Source: a virus. Taken from it: a DNA stretch of 40,529 bases. Below the pieces are notes generated by a model. It had not been told where the DNA came from. It ran no database searches and saw nothing but the letters and a program-made list of their open reading frames with translations. Shown piece by piece: positions 38,057 through 40,529 of the stretch. Each line of letters opens with the position of its first letter. Positions within the stretch are counted from its first letter, which is position 1. The stretch lies in IMG/VR virus record IMGVR_UViG_3300010430_000170, positions 1-40,529 of that record. One strand, written 5' to 3'. The position numbers and the translations under genes are program-made.

Positions 38057-40318
38057 CTACTTTCTGAACCGTTTTCCACGCCAGCCACCGCTTGCCCTAA
38101 TCGGCCACCCTCGGGCCCACTCAGGTAATTCAGCAGCTACGCGCTCCATCTCTGCTACACTTCCCCAACCTTCGGGAACGTGTGTAGCGAGTTCGTCGTG
38201 GACCCGTAGTCTGATCTTGTAACCCATGTCATTGAGTCTCACCGCGGCGTGCACCATTATATCTCTGGCGACGCCTTGGACTACGTTCTCGAAAAGACGA
38301 CCACCGTACGTATCCAGTACGACCCATCCCTTCGGGCCCATTTTAGGGTTGGTATTCCAGCCCCAAAACTTTATTTTATAAGATCCCCTCTCAGCGTCCC
38401 AAGTCAGGAACGGCTTATGGTATGTGATTTTACGACCGCTCGGTAGAACACAGTAGACGTTCTCTCCGTGCTTGACGTACCCGACACCGTTCTTCCATGG
38501 CTGGTAGACGCCCGGGTTCATCATGGCTTGAATGAACGTACCCTCAAGACCGTACAACTCGTACGTGCGGTTCTCGCCATACCCTCTCGTCTGGCCGCCC
38601 CATGCCTCTACGATGTTTGGCGAAGCGTCTCTCCAAGCGAGGATCTTTTGTTTAATTTCATAATCGTTGTCGAACAGTTTGTCTGCCCCGAACTGCTTCC
38701 ACGCACCCAGCCAGCCCTGGTAGCCTGATGCCAGCTCACCGACCTTACCGAGCTTCCTACGATCCGGGTGGTGGTTGCCGGTGTCGGCCTTATACTGCAG
38801 GTACGCCTCGTACGGAGTGCCAGTCAGTTTACTCGCTGACAGCAGGTAGATGTCCCGCTTCTGCCTGAACGCCTCGATACGCCACGTCTCGTCAGCGAGG
38901 CAGGCGGCTACTACGGCTTCAATAGACGAGTAATCCGAACAGATGAAGTCGTGGCCCGGTGCGCTCATGATGAACCCACGTAGGCAGCCCGGCAGTACTT
39001 TACTGATGTCTCCGAAGTACTGACCTACCGTACCGTCTTTAATTGTCTGGATCGCGAATTCCATAGCCTCGTCGCCCCACTCCTCAGTTGAGCTGAAGCT
39101 GGCGTCTGCCTTACAGTGGGGGCAGCGGTGGATCTCTGTGGAGAAGAACACCCCGCAATCGCATCGCTTCACGTCAGGCCCGCTGTTAGGCATGTTCTGC
39201 AACTGTACGCCTCTGCTGGAATCGCGGCCGGTACGAGCGCCCCAGTACTGGAACTGATCGTGTAGACGGCCGACTTTCGTACACTGGTTCTTCATAGAGT
39301 ACACTTTTTTAACTGACGCAGACCCAAGCTCTTGCTTGATCTCGAGGACCTTACGGCATACGTCCGGCAAGGTACCTGAACCGAGCATTGCCGTAACGCT
39401 TGGCTCGTTGACGCTACTTGTGGCTACACCGTGCCCATTAAGCCATCTGACTAACGCCACGTTCTGGCTTACGGAGTTGATCTCACCGCCTGTCAGCTCG
39501 CGTAGTTTGGCCGCCCCTCGCTCTTGCGCTATGCCGAGCAGGTACATGCTGGCGTCAATCGCTTCTACGTCGAGGTATACGCCCATGCGGTTGCACTCCT
39601 GGTCTACTTCCCAGTACTTCTGCTCGAACGGGTCGAGATCCGGTACTTTAGCAGACAGGGCGGCTTCAGCTGCAATATCCTGTACGCAGTAGTCTTTCAT
39701 CGCTTGCCCTTTAGGATCGGCTTCGATGAAGTGTCGTGCCATCGGCTTATTCTTAGTTGGTTTGCGAGGCATGCAGAAGTGCCTGATTAACTTCTTGCCC
39801 TCAGCATCTTTAAGAGCTGTACCGCCTGCAGCTTTCACTGCGTTGTCTAGGTTCGGCGGTAAGCAGAACGCTCGGCTCTTTGCGGCAGCGCATCGTAACT
39901 GAGCTGGGTTCAGTAACGGCCACCCGTACTTTCTAGTACACACGAAATTCCATATACGTTCTTCGAATGTGGAGTTGAACGCCTCGACGAGTAACCCTTT
40001 CTGCAGGTGCTCGAAGAGATCTGTTGGGTTCGGAAGGTCTGGCGTCCAGAGACGAGGCCCTTTGCCATCTTTCAGGTCATAAGCCAACATGAGGACATCT
40101 GTGGACTCATGTTCTGCGTACACCTGAACGCCGACTTCCGTTAGACCGCCGAAACGGCCTGCGTTTTGCCACTTGGCCCCCGTCCACGTATAGCCCGCTT
40201 CGCTATACGTTTCGAAGTCCATGTCGGCAAGGACGGTACTTCCCCCCATCCCCGCATTCAGGCGGGTCCCGTAGGGCAGCTCTGTCGCATCTTGCGGAGG
40301 TGGAGGAGGTACCATCAT
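38057..40318 (-). CDS. family A DNA polymerase with 3'-5' exonuclease and zinc-knuckle insertion
   Basis: 753-aa replicative polymerase. Exonuclease domain: LADMDFETYS near residues 30-39 (first Asp/Glu), FNSTFEERIW near 112, YCVQDIAAEA near 210. Polymerase: motif A ICSDYSSIEAVV near 459-470, motif B region RRKLGKVGELASGYQGWLGA near 517-536, motif C LRVHDELATHVPEG near 703-716. An insertion near 385-405 has four Cys (CDCGVFF and HRCPHC) forming a zinc knuckle between thumb and palm. Length is normal for phage PolA without 5' nuclease. The start at 40318 is just after the upstream stop. Confidence 0.93.
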   Translation of the reverse strand: MMVPPPPPQDATELPYGTRLNAGMGGSTVLADMDFETYSEAGYTWTGAKWQNAGRFGGLTEVGVQVYAEHESTDVLMLAYDLKDGKGPRLWTPDLPNPTDLFEHLQKGLLVEAFNSTFEERIWNFVCTRKYGWPLLNPAQLRCAAAKSRAFCLPPNLDNAVKAAGGTALKDAEGKKLIRHFCMPRKPTKNKPMARHFIEADPKGQAMKDYCVQDIAAEAALSAKVPDLDPFEQKYWEVDQECNRMGVYLDVEAIDASMYLLGIAQERGAAKLRELTGGEINSVSQNVALVRWLNGHGVATSSVNEPSVTAMLGSGTLPDVCRKVLEIKQELGSASVKKVYSMKNQCTKVGRLHDQFQYWGARTGRDSSRGVQLQNMPNSGPDVKRCDCGVFFSTEIHRCPHCKADASFSSTEEWGDEAMEFAIQTIKDGTVGQYFGDISKVLPGCLRGFIMSAPGHDFICSDYSSIEAVVAACLADETWRIEAFRQKRDIYLLSASKLTGTPYEAYLQYKADTGNHHPDRRKLGKVGELASGYQGWLGAWKQFGADKLFDNDYEIKQKILAWRDASPNIVEAWGGQTRGYGENRTYELYGLEGTFIQAMMNPGVYQPWKNGVGYVKHGENVYCVLPSGRKITYHKPFLTWDAERGSYKIKFWGWNTNPKMGPKGWVVLDTYGGRLFENVVQGVARDIMVHAAVRLNDMGYKIRLRVHDELATHVPEGWGSVAEMERVAAELPEWARGWPIRASGGWRGKRFRK

Positions 40319-40321
40319 CGC

Positions 40322-40529
40322 TTAGCCCGCCACGTAGCCGTGTTGGACTAGCTGCTCATGTGTCCAACCTGCAGCCGTGAAGCTTTCGTACGGTTGGCCA
40401 CTAGCCTTGGCGGTCATGACAGGGCCTGCAGGAACAGGAGCTGCCGCTGGAGCCGCTGCCGGTACTGCTGGCGCTAACACTTCAGGAGCAGGCTGCACTG
40501 CCGGAACAGGAGCCACCGCTGGAGCTGCC
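40322..40529 (-). CDS. C-terminal part of a Pro/Ala-rich protein (partial)
   Basis: The open frame runs off the right edge, so only the last ~68 residues are seen: a Pro/Ala/Val linker (PAVQPAPEVLAPAVP, AAAPAAAPVPAGPV) and a conserved end, MTAKASGQPYESFTAAGWTH then EQLVQHGYVAG. The GWTxEQLVQHGY ending is common in phage proteins encoded beside PolA genes, including ssDNA-binding-like (DUF2815-type) proteins. A single-strand DNA-binding role is likely from position but not shown. Confidence 0.6.
   Translation of the reverse strand, partial: AAPAVAPVPAVQPAPEVLAPAVPAAAPAAAPVPAGPVMTAKASGQPYESFTAAGWTHEQLVQHGYVAG

Overview
This window is almost entirely one genome of a tailed, short-tailed (podovirus-like) bacteriophage. 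The virion gene order is terminase, portal, a Bbp19-like protein, scaffold, GP7-like major capsid protein, a Bbp16-like capsid cement protein, tail tubular A and B, a T7 gp13-like protein, four internal virion proteins, and a fibre with a T7 gp17-type N-terminus. This is the plan of Bordetella phage BPP-1 and relatives. The host is probably an alphaproteobacterium: the XRE regulator at 4601-4984 has the DIHVG/RIRQRR/QQVQKYENG/NRVSASRL signature common in that class, and the holin at 35876-36274 resembles the three-helix holins of alphaproteobacterial gene-transfer agents. No integrase, reverse transcriptase or phage RNA polymerase was seen.

Layout. (1) 1-3383, rightward: end of an unseen gene, VRR-NUC nuclease, two small proteins and a primase-SF3 helicase. 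(2) 3307-10845, leftward: about 22 small, tightly overlapping early/accessory genes, including a LigA-related protein, the XRE regulator, an alanine-repeat protein, a C2H2 zinc-finger protein and an HTH protein. (3) 10846-11849: about 1 kb without genes, carrying a perfect sigma70 promoter for the leftward operon, thirteen perfect copies of a 10-bp motif (GTTCGTAACG, one inside that promoter's spacer; a fourteenth lies at 10413), an AT-rich 11-mer repeat, and a very long imperfect inverted repeat with a nested hairpin. This looks like a combined control region and possible replication origin. (4) 11850-12050: a 66-residue protein that may be a small Acb2/Tad1-hairpin-like anti-defence protein, behind its own promoter. 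(5) 12051-12780: a second strong promoter, then about 0.7 kb of non-coding, highly structured sequence including a clear initiator-type tRNA(fMet), ending in a Rho-independent terminator. (6) 12781-36274, rightward: packaging, morphogenesis, tail and lysis genes. (7) 36317-40529, leftward: small proteins, then a family A DNA polymerase and the end of a protein with a Pro/Ala-rich linker.

Replication would use the primase-helicase, polymerase and VRR-NUC nuclease, encoded on opposite strands at the two ends of the window. The central non-coding region divides early leftward from late rightward transcription. The most unusual parts are the 10.9-11.8 kb control region and the 12.05-12.77 kb RNA region, where an initiator tRNA and tRNA-like folds lie directly upstream of a terminase gene whose predicted transcript would be leaderless.
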